A program made the translations under genes and the position numbers. DNA of 64,000 nucleotides from Streptomyces piniterrae (GTDB taxonomy: Bacteria > Actinomycetota > Actinomycetes > Streptomycetales > Streptomycetaceae). Shown here piece after piece: positions 24,061-32,283 of the stretch. The notes under the pieces were generated by a model. That model ran no database searches. It was not told the DNA's origin and saw only the letters and a list, made by a program, of their open reading frames with translations. Location: the NCBI RefSeq assembly GCF_005048155.1, contig NZ_SUMB01000005.1, forward strand, positions 419,372 to 483,371, read 5' to 3'. The stretch's first letter is position 1; each line of letters begins with the position of its first letter.

Positions 24061-25221
24061 ATGACGAGCGAGACCACCACACTCCCGACCAGTGAACAGA
24101 TCCGCCGCGCCCCCAAGGTGCTGCTCCATGACCACCTCGACGGCGGCCTCCGCCCCGGCACCATCGTCGACCTCGCCCGCGAGACCGGGTACGACGGGCT
24201 CCCCGAAGCCGACCCCGAAAAGCTCGGGATCTGGTTCCGCGAGGCCGCCGACTCCGGGTCGCTGGAGCGCTACCTGGAGACCTTCGCGCACACCTGCGCC
24301 GTCATGCAGACCAAGGAAGCGCTCCAGCGGGTCGCCGCCGAGTGCGCCGAGGACCTGGCCGCCGACGGCGTCGTCTACGCCGAGGTCAGGTACGCGCCCG
24401 AGCAGCACCTGGAGCAGGGGCTGACCCTCGAAGAGGTCGTCGAGGCCGTCAACGAGGGCTTCCGCGAGGGCGAGCGACGGGCGCGTGAGAACGGCCACCG
24501 GATTCGTGTCGGTGCGCTGCTGACCGCCATGCGGCATGCCGCCCGCGCCCTGGAGATCGCCGAACTCGCCAACCGCTACCGCGACTTCGGCGTCGTCGGC
24601 TTCGACATCGCGGGCGCCGAGGCCGGCTTCCCGCCCACCCGCCACCTCGACGCGTTCGAGTACCTCAAGCGGGAGAACAACCACTTCACCATCCACGCCG
24701 GTGAGGCCTTCGGTCTGCCCTCCATCTGGCAGGCCCTCCAGTGGTGCGGCGCCGACCGCCTCGGCCACGGCGTCCGCATCATCGACGACATCGAGGTCTC
24801 CGACGACGGCTCGGTCAAGCTGGGCCGGCTCGCCTCGTACGTACGGGACAAGCGCATCCCGCTGGAGATGTGCCCCACCTCCAACCTCCAGACCGGCGCC
24901 GCCACCTCCTACGCGGAGCACCCCATCGGTCTGCTGCGCCGCCTCCAGTTCAGGCTCACGGTCAACACCGACAACCGGCTGATGAGCGGCACGACCATGT
25001 CCCGGGAATTCGAGCACCTGGTCAAGACATTCCGATACACGCTCGATGACATGCAGTGGTTCACGGTCAATGCAATGAAATCGGCATTCATTCCTTTCGA
25101 TGAACGTCTGGCAATGATCAACGACGTGATCAAGCCCGGATATGCGGAGCTGCGCGCCGAATGGCTGTTCCGTCAGGTGGGCACAACCTCCGCTGCCAGC
25201 AGGGGTTCTGACGCTGTGTAA
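24061..25221 (+). CDS. add: adenosine deaminase
   Basis: 386 aa. Converts (deoxy)adenosine to (deoxy)inosine and ammonia. Zinc and substrate motifs are complete: LLHDHLDGGLRPGT near the N-terminus (first His pair), HAGEAFGLPSIWQAL with the third His and catalytic Glu, RLGHGVRI, and VNTDNRLMSGT with the final metal Asp. Its product feeds purine nucleoside phosphorylase (38634-39455), which shares the same upstream palindrome. Start ATG follows the operator closely and lacks a strong ribosome site. A strong terminator follows. Confidence 0.96.
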   Translation: MTSETTTLPTSEQIRRAPKVLLHDHLDGGLRPGTIVDLARETGYDGLPEADPEKLGIWFREAADSGSLERYLETFAHTCAVMQTKEALQRVAAECAEDLAADGVVYAEVRYAPEQHLEQGLTLEEVVEAVNEGFREGERRARENGHRIRVGALLTAMRHAARALEIAELANRYRDFGVVGFDIAGAEAGFPPTRHLDAFEYLKRENNHFTIHAGEAFGLPSIWQALQWCGADRLGHGVRIIDDIEVSDDGSVKLGRLASYVRDKRIPLEMCPTSNLQTGAATSYAEHPIGLLRRLQFRLTVNTDNRLMSGTTMSREFEHLVKTFRYTLDDMQWFTVNAMKSAFIPFDERLAMINDVIKPGYAELRAEWLFRQVGTTSAASRGSDAV

Positions 25222-25242
25222 GCAGTGTTCGCAGGGTTTAGC

Positions 25243-25276
25243 AAAACGGCCGGTGGATTGTCCACCGGCCGTTTTT
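25243..25276 (+). terminator. Rho-independent terminator after add
   Basis: AAAACGGCCGGTGGA (25243-25257) pairs over 15 bp with TCCACCGGCCGTTTT (25261-25275), 3-nt loop, T-run to 25276. The most canonical terminator of the window. Confidence 0.95.
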
Positions 25277-25361
25277 GGTCGGCCGGTGCTGTTTGCGGGG
25301 GCGGGTACTGCGTCACTAGGTTTTCGAGTCGGTCAAACCCCCATCACGAGGACGTATTTCG

Positions 25362-25664
25362 ATGAAGCAGGGAACCATCAAGACTCTCGGTGCCGTCGCT
25401 CTCGGCGCCGCCTTCGCCGCCACCGCCGCGGGCACCGCCTCCGCGGCTCCGGCGGTCGACGGCGACGCCACCAAGCTGGTGAACAAGGTGTCGCTCGACA
25501 AGGCCGGCAAGGTCGCCAAGGGCGTTTCCGGCGTCACGCCGGGCACCAACGACGTCAAGCTTCAGCCGAAGACTCAGGGCAACAAGCTGCCGGGCAATGA
25601 GCTGGCCCCGCTGGTGGGCGGTCTGCCGGCCGGCAACCTCACCAACAACCTCCCGGTGGGCTGA
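25362..25664 (+). CDS. small secreted protein
   Basis: 100 aa. Sec signal peptide (residues 1-28, MKQGTIKTLGAVALGAAF then TASAAPA cleavage), leaving a ~72-residue mature chain without cysteines. The mature part is rich in Lys, Gly, Leu and Pro (KVAKGVSGVTPGTND, LAPLVGGLPAGNLTNNLPVG). It resembles in style the secreted protein at 31835-32233. Such proteins are sometimes labelled ATP-binding in Streptomyces annotations without support. No function can be assigned. Confidence 0.85.
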   Translation: MKQGTIKTLGAVALGAAFAATAAGTASAAPAVDGDATKLVNKVSLDKAGKVAKGVSGVTPGTNDVKLQPKTQGNKLPGNELAPLVGGLPAGNLTNNLPVG

Positions 25665-25704
25665 ATCAGCTGAGCCGTCCGTCCCCAGGGACGGGCCGCG
25701 GGCC

Positions 25705-25746
25705 GTGCCCCGGCGCGTACGCCGTATCGCGTACGTGCCGGGGCAC
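25705..25746. terminator. bidirectional terminator
   Basis: GTGCCCCGGC (25705-25714) pairs with GCCGGGGCAC (25737-25746); the pairing continues inside with CGTACG/CGCGTACG. It separates the convergent secreted-protein and PspC genes. Confidence 0.8.
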
Positions 25747-25786
25747 TGTCATGTACGGCGACCAGGCATGTAGGGCATGTAGGGCT

Positions 25787-25993
25787 CTACCAGGCGGTGG
25801 CGCTGCTGTTGTTCTCCGAGGGCAGGAGTATCCACAGCGCGAGATAGAGCAGGAACTGCGGGCCCGGCAGCAGACACGAGGCCACGAAGATCACGCGCAT
25901 GGTCGTCGGGGTCGTACCGAAGCGACGGGCCAGGCCCGCGCACACTCCGGCGATCATTCGGTTGTTGCGGGGGCGGACCAGTGCGGCGGCCAT
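25787..25993 (-). CDS. PspC domain membrane protein
   Basis: 68 aa, a single PspC domain: RMIAGVCAGLARRFGTTPTTMRV followed by one hydrophobic hairpin (FVASCLLPGPQFLLYLALWILLP split across residues 36-58). PspC proteins belong to envelope-stress systems; in actinomycetes small stand-alone forms are common. Strong AAAGGAG ribosome site before the ATG. Next to a VanZ-family gene on the same strand, with which it may be co-transcribed. Confidence 0.9.
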   Translation of the reverse strand: MAAALVRPRNNRMIAGVCAGLARRFGTTPTTMRVIFVASCLLPGPQFLLYLALWILLPSENNSSATAW

Positions 25994-26038
25994 GATGACG
26001 ACTCCTTTGCGACTTCACGGGGCGTTTGCCCCGATGTC

Positions 26039-26650
26039 TCAAAGGTAGGTCCGGGACCCGGAAAGGACGTCAGCCTGCGGGGCTAGTTCAACCCTGGGGA
26101 TCTTCGGGGTCGTACCCCCGAGATGCTCGTACCGGCGGCGTAGCCGGGACCGGCACCCAGGTACGACGGCCAGATGCGCGACCGCCACCCCGGCGGTATT
26201 GAGCAGCACCGTGTCGACGTCCGGGACCTGGCCGGGCACCCCGGCCTGCAGCAGCTCGATGGCCAGCGCGATCATCGCGCCGGCGAAGACCGTGCGGGTC
26301 AGCGACACCACAGGGGAGACGTGCAGTCGCCCGGCGGACATCGGCAGCAGAACGCCGAGAGGGGCCAGCATCAGCACCGGCCCGCTCAGGTTCACCATCG
26401 CCTCCCACGGGCCGCGCGCCAGCTCGGCACTGATCGACGCCAGCGGCTGGAGATTCGGCGCGGGCACCCAGGGGACCGTACGGGGCCGCAGCATCAGCCA
26501 GCCGACGATGATCAGATGCGCCACAAGGAGCAGAAGCCCGGTGGCGCGCATACGGAGGGCGGCGGTGCCGCCGGGACCATGACGCTGCACAAAGCGGAGG
26601 ACGCGGGGGGCTGCGCCTGCGGTTCCGTTTCGCGCCGTGGTCCGCTGCAC
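26039..26650 (-). CDS. VanZ family membrane protein
   Basis: 203 aa with about four membrane segments. VanZ-like features: a first helix TGLLLLVAHLIIVGWLML, NLSGPVLMLAPLGVLLPM, and the family motif ALAIELLQAGVPGQVPDVDTVLLNTAGVAVA. VanZ homologues influence lipoglycopeptide tolerance, but in Streptomyces most are of unknown role. GTG start at 26650 is used; ATG 26551 is an alternative. It lies between the PspC gene and the AfsQ-linked lipoprotein, all on the minus strand. Confidence 0.88.
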   Translation of the reverse strand: MQRTTARNGTAGAAPRVLRFVQRHGPGGTAALRMRATGLLLLVAHLIIVGWLMLRPRTVPWVPAPNLQPLASISAELARGPWEAMVNLSGPVLMLAPLGVLLPMSAGRLHVSPVVSLTRTVFAGAMIALAIELLQAGVPGQVPDVDTVLLNTAGVAVAHLAVVPGCRSRLRRRYEHLGGTTPKIPRVELAPQADVLSGSRTYL

Positions 26651-26678
26651 TCGGGGGGAACCAAGCCGGCTCGAACCA

Positions 26679-27323
26679 CTAGCCCAGCGCGTTGTTCTGC
26701 GCTATGTCCGGATTGGCCAGCACATCCGCCGAGCAGTCGTAGCGCTGCGGCGCGGCGTCGTCGGGGCCGCCGAGCACCGCCGCGCGGGTGCGGCCCAGCG
26801 CCGGGGCCGCGCCGTACGAGCAGACCAGCTGGGCCAGTGCGAAGGACGGCAGATCGTCCGGCCGGACGCTCAGCCGCACGGCGTCCGCCGGGTCGCCCTT
26901 GCGGGGCGCCTCGACCGTGACGTCGTCGGGCATCGCGCTGCTGAACCCGGCCTCGTCCTCGTCGGCCGAGGGCTGCTTCTGCAGCTCGTTGAGCAGAGTA
27001 CGGGCGGCCTGTAGACGGGTGACGGCCGGTGTGCCCTTGGGCGGCGACACGGTCCGCTCCACCTGGGCGAGCGTCGAGCTGCACACCAGATAGACGGTGA
27101 CCCGTACGCCGTCGGGGACCGTCGACTCCGGGTCGCCCCCGGCGACCTTGCAGCTCACCCGTGAGGGCGCGCCGCCGGCGTCGACCGGGACGGAGGTGCC
27201 GCGGATGCCGCAGCCCGCCGCGGCCAGCGCGAGGGCCGCGGCGGTCACGAGGGCCGCGGCCGGGCGCCGCGCCCCCGTACCGCGCCGCCCGGAACCCAGC
27301 CAGCCGAAACCGGTCCGCGTCAT
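26679..27323 (-). CDS. lipoprotein of the afsQ operon
   Basis: 214 aa. Twin-Arg-containing N-terminus (GARRPAAALVTAAALALAAAG) and lipobox AAGC with Cys near residue 38, so a lipid-anchored extracytoplasmic protein. The mature part has a GerMN-like flavour (VRVTVYLVCSSTLAQVERTV, VRLSVRPDDLPSFALAQLVCS) but I cannot confirm the domain. Its ATG overlaps the afsQ2 stop (ATGA), making it the third cistron after the response regulator and kinase. It may modulate sensing by AfsQ2, as accessory lipoproteins such as CseA do for other Streptomyces two-component systems. Confidence 0.88.
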   Translation of the reverse strand: MTRTGFGWLGSGRRGTGARRPAAALVTAAALALAAAGCGIRGTSVPVDAGGAPSRVSCKVAGGDPESTVPDGVRVTVYLVCSSTLAQVERTVSPPKGTPAVTRLQAARTLLNELQKQPSADEDEAGFSSAMPDDVTVEAPRKGDPADAVRLSVRPDDLPSFALAQLVCSYGAAPALGRTRAAVLGGPDDAAPQRYDCSADVLANPDIAQNNALG

Positions 27324-29083
27324 CGGTCGTCCTCCGTGCCCTTGTCGGCCGCGCGGGACGCGCCACCGGTCGTGCGGCCGCGTTCCGGCCCGGCGCCGCC
27401 GTCCCGCCGGTTCCCGCCGTCGTCCGCCAGCCGGGAGGCGTCCATCGGCAGCCGCAGGGTGAACACCGCGCCGCCCTCGGGCAGGTTGGCCGCGGTGATC
27501 TCGCCGCCGTGGATATGCGCGTTCTCCAGCGCGATGGACAGGCCGAGGCCGCTGCCCTCCGACCGCGGCCGGGACGCGCTGGCCTTGTAGAAGCGGTCGA
27601 AGACGTGCGGCAGGACCTCCTCCGGGATACCGGGGCCGTGGTCCCGTACCTGGATCACCAGGTCGCCGCCGGCCCGGTCCGCGCCCCGGGGCGACTCCCC
27701 GGCGTCCGCCCGTTCCGGTCCGCCGCCGGAGCCCTCCGCGGCCCCGCCGGCCTCGCCCTCGCCCGGAGCGCCCTCGGTCCGTACGGACACCCGGACCGGC
27801 GAGCCGCCGTGCTTGAGCGCGTTGCCGATCAGATTCGCCAGGATCACATCGAGCCGCCGCGGGTCCAGCCGGGCCACGATGCCGCGGTCCGCGTCCAGGT
27901 CGACCGCGTCCAGCCAGGCCCGCGCGTCGATGCAGGCCGTCACCTGGTCGGCGACGTCGACATCGTCCAGCACCAGCCGGGCCGTCCCGGCGTCGAAGCG
28001 GGTGACCTCCATCAGGTTCTCGACGAGGTCGTTCAGCCGGCGGGTCTCGCTGACGACCAGCTGCACGGCGGGCGCGATCATCGGGTCGAGGGACTCGGCC
28101 TCCTCCTCCAGCACCTCCGAAACCGCGGTGATGGCCGTCAGCGGCGTACGGAGTTCGTGCGACATGTCGGCGACGAACCGCCGGGACGCCGCCTCACGGG
28201 CGCTCAGCTCCTCGACGCGCTGCTCCAGCCGCTCCGCCGTACGGTTGAACGTCCGTGACAGATCGGCCAGTTCGTCGGTTCCGGTCACCCTCAGCCGGGT
28301 GTCGAGACGGCCCTCGCCGAGCTGCCGTGCCGCGTGCCCGAGGCGCTGTACGGGGCGCAGCACGGTCGTCGCGGCGGCCTGCGCCAGCAGCGCGGAGCCG
28401 ACCAGCGCGAGCGCCGTCGCGATCCCCAGCGACCAGGCCAGCGAGTTGAGGTCCTGCCGCTCGGCGGCCAGCGACTTCATCATGTAGCCGGTCGGGCCGC
28501 CGCCGATCACCTTCGCGCCGGCGACGAGGTAGGGGACGTCCCCGGCCTCCCTGCGCTGCCAGTACAGATGGTGCGGGTAGCGGTTCGACTCGTCGACCTT
28601 GCGGACCTCGTTGACCGCGCTGCGCAGCGACTTGGGCACCGCGTCGAGGGTGAGCAGGTCCTTGTTCGTGGTCGCCGCGCAGTCCTTGCCGTCGCGGTCC
28701 ACGCCGATCAGCAGCACCGTGTAGTTCTGCGGCCCGCCCGCTATCTGCCGTGCGGCGTCCTGGAGTTCGGCGCAGCGGGGCCGCTGCGGCAGCGAACGGG
28801 TGCTGTCCTCCAGCGCCTTGCGGAAGTCCTTGAGCACCGCGTTCTGGGTGCGGTCCAGAACGGTGTTGCGGTTGAGCCAGTACGCGATGCCGGAAGCGGA
28901 GACCGCGGCGGTCAGCGCGACCAGCGCGAACACGACGACCAGCCGCAGCCGCAGACTGGTCCAGCGCAGCAGGCCGGACGTACGGCGCAGCAGCCGCACC
29001 AGCGGGCGCTGCCGACCGCTGTTGTCCGCGGTGTCGCCGGCCGCCGTGTCGCCGGTCCTCTTGTCCGAGGAACGTTCCGTCAC
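27320..29083 (-). CDS. afsQ2: AfsQ2-type sensor histidine kinase
   Basis: 587 aa. Two membrane segments (residues ~45-70 and ~215-240) enclose an extracytoplasmic sensor of ~145 residues, then HAMP (VLRPVQRLGHAARQLGEGRL), H-box MSHELRTPL with the phospho-acceptor His, N-box NLIGNALKHG, G1 DHGPGIP and G2 GSGLGLS. A Gly/Ala/Glu-rich stretch of ~37 residues is inserted in the ATPase domain between VSVRTEG and LVIQV. GTG start overlaps the afsQ1 stop. Partner of the adjacent AfsQ1, a system known in S. coelicolor to link nitrogen metabolism and antibiotic production. Confidence 0.93.
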   Translation of the reverse strand: MTERSSDKRTGDTAAGDTADNSGRQRPLVRLLRRTSGLLRWTSLRLRLVVVFALVALTAAVSASGIAYWLNRNTVLDRTQNAVLKDFRKALEDSTRSLPQRPRCAELQDAARQIAGGPQNYTVLLIGVDRDGKDCAATTNKDLLTLDAVPKSLRSAVNEVRKVDESNRYPHHLYWQRREAGDVPYLVAGAKVIGGGPTGYMMKSLAAERQDLNSLAWSLGIATALALVGSALLAQAAATTVLRPVQRLGHAARQLGEGRLDTRLRVTGTDELADLSRTFNRTAERLEQRVEELSAREAASRRFVADMSHELRTPLTAITAVSEVLEEEAESLDPMIAPAVQLVVSETRRLNDLVENLMEVTRFDAGTARLVLDDVDVADQVTACIDARAWLDAVDLDADRGIVARLDPRRLDVILANLIGNALKHGGSPVRVSVRTEGAPGEGEAGGAAEGSGGGPERADAGESPRGADRAGGDLVIQVRDHGPGIPEEVLPHVFDRFYKASASRPRSEGSGLGLSIALENAHIHGGEITAANLPEGGAVFTLRLPMDASRLADDGGNRRDGGAGPERGRTTGGASRAADKGTEDDR

Positions 29084-29757
29084 TGCGGCGAGTCCAGTCG
29101 GTAGCCGACGCCGCGGACGGTACGGATCAGCGTCGGCGAGGACGGTACGTCCTCCACCTTCGCGCGCAGCCGCTGCACACAGGCGTCCACCAGCCGCGAG
29201 TCACCGAGATAGTCGTGCTCCCACACCAGCCGCAGCAACTGCTGCCGGGACAGCGCCTGACCGGGCCGGCGGCTCAGCTCCAGCAGCAGCCGCAGCTCGG
29301 TGGGTGTCAGTTGCAGGTCCTCGCCGTTCTTCGTGACCGTCATCGCCGACCGGTCGATCACCAGCGAGCCGAAGGTCGCCGAGTCGCTGGACTCGCGCTC
29401 CCCGCGGCGCAGCACCGCCCTGATCCGGGCGTCCAGCACCCGGCCCTGGACCGGCTTGACGACATAGTCGTCCGCGCCGGACTCCAGGCCCACCACGACG
29501 TCGATGTCGTCGTTGCGCGCGGTGAGCAGGATGATGGGCAGTTGGTCCGTACGCCTGATCCGCCGGCACACCTCGAAACCGTCGATGCCCGGCAGCATCA
29601 CATCCAGCACGATCAGGTCAGGGCGCTGCTCGCGCAGCAGCTTCAGGCCGTCCTCGCCCGTCGCCGCGGTCACCACACGGTGACCCTGGCGGGACAGCGA
29701 GAGTTCGAGGGCCGTGCGGATGGCGTCGTCGTCCTCGATCAGCAACAGGAAAGGCAC
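29080..29757 (-). CDS. afsQ1: AfsQ1-type response regulator
   Basis: 225 aa OmpR/PhoB-class regulator. Receiver domain: LLLIEDDDAIRTALELSL, phosphorylation site LIVLDVMLPGIDGFE, and Lys in YVVKPV. Winged-helix output: LQLTPTELRLLLELSRRPGQALSR and RLVDACVQRLRAKVED, ending IRTVRGVGYRLD. The start GTG 29757 gives VPFLLLIEDD; ATG 29766 would add three residues. It is very close to the S. coelicolor AfsQ1 sequence as I remember it. Divergent from sigQ with a GTnAC-n6-GTnAC box between. Confidence 0.95.
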   Translation of the reverse strand: MPFLLLIEDDDAIRTALELSLSRQGHRVVTAATGEDGLKLLREQRPDLIVLDVMLPGIDGFEVCRRIRRTDQLPIILLTARNDDIDVVVGLESGADDYVVKPVQGRVLDARIRAVLRRGERESSDSATFGSLVIDRSAMTVTKNGEDLQLTPTELRLLLELSRRPGQALSRQQLLRLVWEHDYLGDSRLVDACVQRLRAKVEDVPSSPTLIRTVRGVGYRLDSPQ

Positions 29758-29860
29758 GTCCGCCATTCTGGCCCATGGGATGCCGGGACATCGACCGGCG
29801 GTGCCCTCCTGTTCAAGGCCCGCCTGCGTGACGCCGTCGTGTCGCACCCCTCGGGGCCCT

Positions 29861-29876
29861 GTGACAGGGCTGTGAC
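29861..29876. promoter_or_regulatory. AfsQ1 binding site
   Basis: GTGACAGGGCTGTGAC matches the AfsQ1 consensus GTnAC-n6-GTnAC exactly. A second copy with one mismatch (GTGAC-n6-GTGTC) lies at 29828-29843, 33 bp away. Both are in the afsQ1/sigQ divergent promoter region. Confidence 0.8.
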
Positions 29877-29985
29877 AGTCGGCGGACAACGCGATGAAAC
29901 TGGGTTGGCAGTCTTTGGGGCACCGGGAGAGATCGACGCCCGGGGACACACCGAACGAGCTGGCTCAACCGACGGGGGGCGCGAG

Positions 29986-30774
29986 ATGAACACACTGCAC
30001 GGCACCACCACCAGCGCAGTTATCACGCGTCTCCATGACGTCGGGCGGGCCTCGGAGAAGTCCGGTGCCGTGAGCGGGCGGGGGTGCGCTCGCGGCACCG
30101 GGCGCCAGCGGCCGCCTTACATGGTGGCCATCGACGCCACGAAGGTCGGCGTCAACGGGGGAAACACGGGCCACGGGGGAGACGCGGCCCGCGGGGGAGC
30201 GGAGTACGGGGAGGGCACGGGGGAACGGCGCTCCGCGTCGGAGGCGGCCGCGGCCGAAGCGGCCTTCACCGCCTACGTCCAGGAGCGCCGGGCCTCCCTG
30301 TACGCCACCGCCTACCACCTGACCGGTGACCGCTACGAGGCCGAGGACCTGCTGCAGAGCGCGCTGTTCTCGACCTTCCGGGCCTGGGACCGGATCAGCG
30401 ACAAGGCGGCGCTGGGCGGTTATCTGCGGCGCACGATGACCAACCTGCACATCAGCGCCTGGCGCCGGCGCAAGCTCAACGAATACCCGACCGAGGAACT
30501 GCCGGAGACGGCCGGCGACGTGGACGCGATGCGCGGCACCGAGCTGCGCGCCGTGCTCTGGCAGGCGCTGGTCCGGCTGCCCGAGACGCAGCGCACGATG
30601 CTGGTGCTGCGCTACTACGAGGGCCGTACGGACCCGGAGATCGCGGACATCCTCAACATCAGTGTCGGCACGGTGAAGTCGAGCATCTGGCGCGCCCTGC
30701 GCCGGCTGCGCGAGGACGAGGTCCTCAGCTTCGGACGTGACGAGGAGGAGTCCTTCGGCGAGCTGGTGGCCTGA
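29986..30774 (+). CDS. sigQ: SigQ-type ECF sigma factor
   Basis: 262 aa, SigE-family sigma-70 factor. A ~85-residue N-terminal extension, the second half Gly-rich, precedes region 2 (RASLYATAYHLTGDRYEAED, then SALFSTFRAWDRI) and region 4 (LPETQRTMLVLRYYEGRTDPE, split, with ISVGTVKSSIWRALRRL as the recognition helix). ATG 29986 is preceded by a GGGGGGC tract. Divergent from afsQ1 with an AfsQ1 box between; in S. coelicolor sigQ is the divergent partner of afsQ1/Q2 and is under its control. No anti-sigma gene is adjacent. Confidence 0.93.
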   Translation: MNTLHGTTTSAVITRLHDVGRASEKSGAVSGRGCARGTGRQRPPYMVAIDATKVGVNGGNTGHGGDAARGGAEYGEGTGERRSASEAAAAEAAFTAYVQERRASLYATAYHLTGDRYEAEDLLQSALFSTFRAWDRISDKAALGGYLRRTMTNLHISAWRRRKLNEYPTEELPETAGDVDAMRGTELRAVLWQALVRLPETQRTMLVLRYYEGRTDPEIADILNISVGTVKSSIWRALRRLREDEVLSFGRDEEESFGELVA

Positions 30775-30855
30775 GGACAGGGGGAGAAGCCCGAGGGGAC
30801 GGGAAGACGGGGGAATCCGGCGGAGCCGGGGGGCTCCAGGGGGACCGGGCGTATC

Positions 30856-30890
30856 GGGGGATACGGGGGAAAGTACGGGGGACACGGGGG
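30856..30890 (+). other. G-quadruplex-type motif in the sigQ 3' region
   Basis: Four runs of five G (30856-30860, 30865-30869, 30877-30881, 30886-30890) with loops of 4, 7 and 4 bases. It lies on the sense strand about 85 bases after the sigQ stop, immediately before a terminator hairpin. Confidence 0.75.
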
Positions 30891-30893
30891 AAC

Positions 30894-30936
30894 GAAGCGG
30901 GTTCGGACGGCCGGGGGGTCTGTCCGAGCCCGCTTC
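30894..30936. terminator. terminator after sigQ
   Basis: GAAGCGGGTTCGGAC (30894-30908) pairs with GTCCGAGCCCGCTTC (30922-30936), 15 bp with one G-U pair. Lies between convergent sigQ and the uridine-kinase-like gene and can serve both. Confidence 0.8.
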
Positions 30937-31004
30937 CTCGTGTTGCCGGTTTCCGCGCGTGCGCCGCGGTCCTGGACCGCGGTCCTGCGCCGGGTGCCGC
31001 CGGT

Positions 31005-31694
31005 TCAGGACCGTACGACCGCGCCGGTCGCGTCCGTCGCGTCGGCCTGGCCGGTCGCGTCCTCCCCCGGGCTCGGAGGAACCTCCATCCGCGCGGCCGA
31101 TATCCGCGCCAGCGCCTCCGGCTTGGCGCACGGATGCGCGCCCAGTGCGCTGTGCCGGGCGACCACCGACCGCTCGGCGCGCAGCAGCCGCAGTCCTCGA
31201 CGCACCAGATACGGGGGCGACTTGCGGGCCTCGCGCAGATCCCGGACCAGCCGCCGGCGGAAGGTCGTGGTGGGCCGCCCGCGCAGACACAGCGCGTCCG
31301 CCAGCAGCCCCGCCGCGCGGCAGCTCTCGATGACGTCGGCCGCGAAGATGCCCTCCGCGATGAACAGCGGGGCGCCGCCGATGTCGAGCCCGGCCTCGCC
31401 GACGCGCGCGCTGACGGAGATGTCGTACACCGGGACGGAGGTGCGTCCCGTACGGCACAGCGCCTCGATCGCGGTGAGCGCGGCACCGGCGTCCCAGGAG
31501 AGCGGGGAGTCCCAGTCGGCGCCGCCGCCGTCGGGCAGCTGCGGCAGCGTCGGGTCCGTGCCCTCCTTGTAGAAGTCGTCGAGGTTGAGGACGGGCAGGC
31601 CGGTCAGGGCGGCCAGAGACGTCTTGCCGGAACCGGACGGGCCGGTCAGCAGGATGACGCGGGAGGGCGGCGGGGCAGCGGGCTGGGAGGTCAC
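31005..31694 (-). CDS. uridine kinase-like P-loop protein
   Basis: 229 aa. Walker A GPSGSGKTSLAAL at residues ~18-30, then LNLDDFYKEGTDPTLPQ, the uridine/phosphoribulokinase-like acidic loop, WDSPLSWD, and IAEGIFAADVI. These fit the uridine kinase/phosphoribulokinase superfamily, and GTP/ATP-dependent phosphorylation of uridine is plausible beside the nucleoside genes, though substrate residues cannot be verified. GTG start at 31694. The C-terminal ~25 residues are low-complexity. No upstream CTACGCGCGTAG box is seen, so it may not belong to the catabolic regulon. Confidence 0.8.
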   Translation of the reverse strand: MTSQPAAPPPSRVILLTGPSGSGKTSLAALTGLPVLNLDDFYKEGTDPTLPQLPDGGGADWDSPLSWDAGAALTAIEALCRTGRTSVPVYDISVSARVGEAGLDIGGAPLFIAEGIFAADVIESCRAAGLLADALCLRGRPTTTFRRRLVRDLREARKSPPYLVRRGLRLLRAERSVVARHSALGAHPCAKPEALARISAARMEVPPSPGEDATGQADATDATGAVVRS

Positions 31695-31834
31695 GGGTAC
31701 CCATTGTCGGGCATGACGCCGTGGAGACCAGACCGGAGATCGGACTTATCCCTCCGCCCTGGCGCGCGAGTGGATCGACCGCCACCCGGCAACTACTCTT
31801 TGCGTTCAGTCGATTACCCACAGGCAGGTGGCAT

Positions 31835-32233
31835 ATGGCCTCTCACGCACGTCCCAAGCCCAGCCGCGTCCCGCGCACCCTTCTGCGGGCCGGCCTCACG
31901 GTCTCCGCGGCCGGCGCGGCGCTGGCGGCGGGCGGCACGGCAACGGCGAACGCGGCCGTCGCACCGAGGAACGGTTCCGAGACCGTCGCCACGGTGAAGG
32001 CGGTGACCGGCGCGGTGTCCAACACCGCGGCCGGCGCCACCGGGCCGATGAAGAGCCTCCAGCTGAACCCGCTCGCCAAAACCCCCGCCGACCCGCTCAA
32101 CAACGGCGTCGGCACCCAGGTCGCCGACTTCAAGCCGGTCAGCACCAAGCAGGTGACCGACCATCTGTCGAACGGCGGGGCGATCGGCGACCTGCCGGTG
32201 GTCGGCCGGGCGGCGCGGATGCTGCCGGGCTGA
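31835..32233 (+). CDS. small secreted protein
   Basis: 132 aa. Long signal peptide with RRs-like basic start (SRVPRTLLRAGLTVSAAGAA) and cleavage after TANAA near residue 42. Mature part of ~90 residues without cysteines: SLQLNPLAKTPADPLNNG, TKQVTDHLSNGGAIGDLPV, ending MLPG. AGGTGG lies before the ATG. Its organisation resembles the 100-aa secreted protein at 25362-25664. Function unknown. Confidence 0.82.
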   Translation: MASHARPKPSRVPRTLLRAGLTVSAAGAALAAGGTATANAAVAPRNGSETVATVKAVTGAVSNTAAGATGPMKSLQLNPLAKTPADPLNNGVGTQVADFKPVSTKQVTDHLSNGGAIGDLPVVGRAARMLPG

Positions 32234-32283
32234 CGGCGGCCACGGGCCGGTGCGCGTCCCCGCGCGCCCGGCGCCGGCAGAAG

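Noticed and set aside
29758..29949. Upstream extension of the afsQ1 frame by 64 residues
   Set aside because: The extension covers the AfsQ1 box and sigQ promoter region and has no regulator homology; the receiver domain begins at GTG 29757.
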